Positions 5,153 through 5,275 of a stretch of 5,275 nt of DNA are shown here, in pieces. Numbering within the stretch: position 1 is the stretch's first letter; the number at the start of each line of letters is the position of its first letter. A model generated the notes under the pieces. That model searched no databases. It was given only the letters and a program-made list of their open reading frames with translations, and was not told where the DNA came from. Source of the DNA: Verrucomicrobiia bacterium (GTDB taxonomy: Bacteria; Verrucomicrobiota; Verrucomicrobiia; JABWAM01); assembly GCA_013360985.1 (NCBI GenBank), contig JABWAM010000178.1, positions 1 through 5,275 on the forward strand. The letters run 5' to 3'. A program made the translations under genes and the position numbers.

Positions 5153-5275
5153 GCCCAAATCCACGGATAAGCTCCGTTTTCAGAGAGCTCCCTTCATCAT
5201 CATCCATCGAGGATCGGAAGGATAGGTCGTACCGAGATTTCAGACTTCCCACAAGAAAGGTGCGACGGCTCGGCC
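5153..5275 (-). repeat. 123-bp imperfect inverted repeat, right copy
   Basis: The reverse complement of this segment aligns without gaps to 3934-4056, with 105 of 123 positions matching by hand count. The match reaches the last base of the window, so this copy may extend further. It precedes the DUF2752 gene and could hold or affect its promoter. The DUF2752 frame is open through part of it (from 5252), but the matching sequence in the left copy has no matching gene, so translation of the repeat is unlikely. Together with the left copy it encloses about 1.1 kb holding the TM2 remnant, the TM2 gene and the DUF2752 gene. Confidence 0.85.

Noticed and set aside
5013..5252. 80-codon N-terminal extension of the DUF2752 protein
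   Set aside because: It runs through the 123-bp repeat and hairpin sequence, while the ATG at 5012 has a ribosome binding site and matches where the family begins.
3934..5275. Complete insertion sequence
   Set aside because: The bracketed region has no transposase or recombinase, and the outer boundary on the right cannot be seen, so only inverted repeats are reported.

Overview
The window comes from a bacterium with a G+C-rich chromosome. A hand count of 2221-2280 gives 44/60 G+C. No ribosomal RNA, tRNA, transposase, integrase, phage gene or CRISPR array is visible. The protein styles (an AsnB with the DQPSIDGFNTY variant, a YchF beginning MLRAGIVGLPNVGKS, small DUF2752 and TM2 membrane proteins) would fit a member of the PVC group or a similar uncultured lineage. 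That placement is a guess and not a demonstrated assignment.

Positions 1-3506 are ordinary chromosome. At the left edge, on the minus strand, lies the first 406 codons of a glutamine-dependent asparagine synthase; its 3' end is outside the window. A 211-bp divergent gap separates it from two plus-strand genes: the universal translation-associated ATPase ychF, and one base after its stop codon a six-helix YihY/BrkB-family membrane protein.

Positions 3507-5275 look quite different. About 870 bp downstream of the BrkB gene contain no convincing intact gene, only decayed coding-like sequence, GC palindromes and repeats. A short minus-strand cassette follows: a DUF2752 protein (118 aa) and, 24 bp later, a TM2-domain protein (84 aa if a frameshift is allowed). 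Both have good ribosome binding sites. The TM2 gene has lower G+C (59/120 by hand in 4441-4560). Its strong ATG start is out of frame with its domain, and the two frames meet at an A_AAA_AAG heptamer, the dnaX-type -1 slippery sequence. Directly after its stop codon is the remnant of a second, diverged TM2 gene with an internal TGA.

The cassette is bracketed by two copies of a 123-bp sequence in inverted orientation (3934-4056 and 5153-5275), with 105 of 123 positions identical in an ungapped hand alignment. This resembles a non-autonomous element or dispersed repeat family around a membrane-protein cargo, but no transposase is visible and the right-hand copy runs to the window edge. The most interesting points are this repeat-bracketed cassette and the possible programmed frameshift in its TM2 gene.
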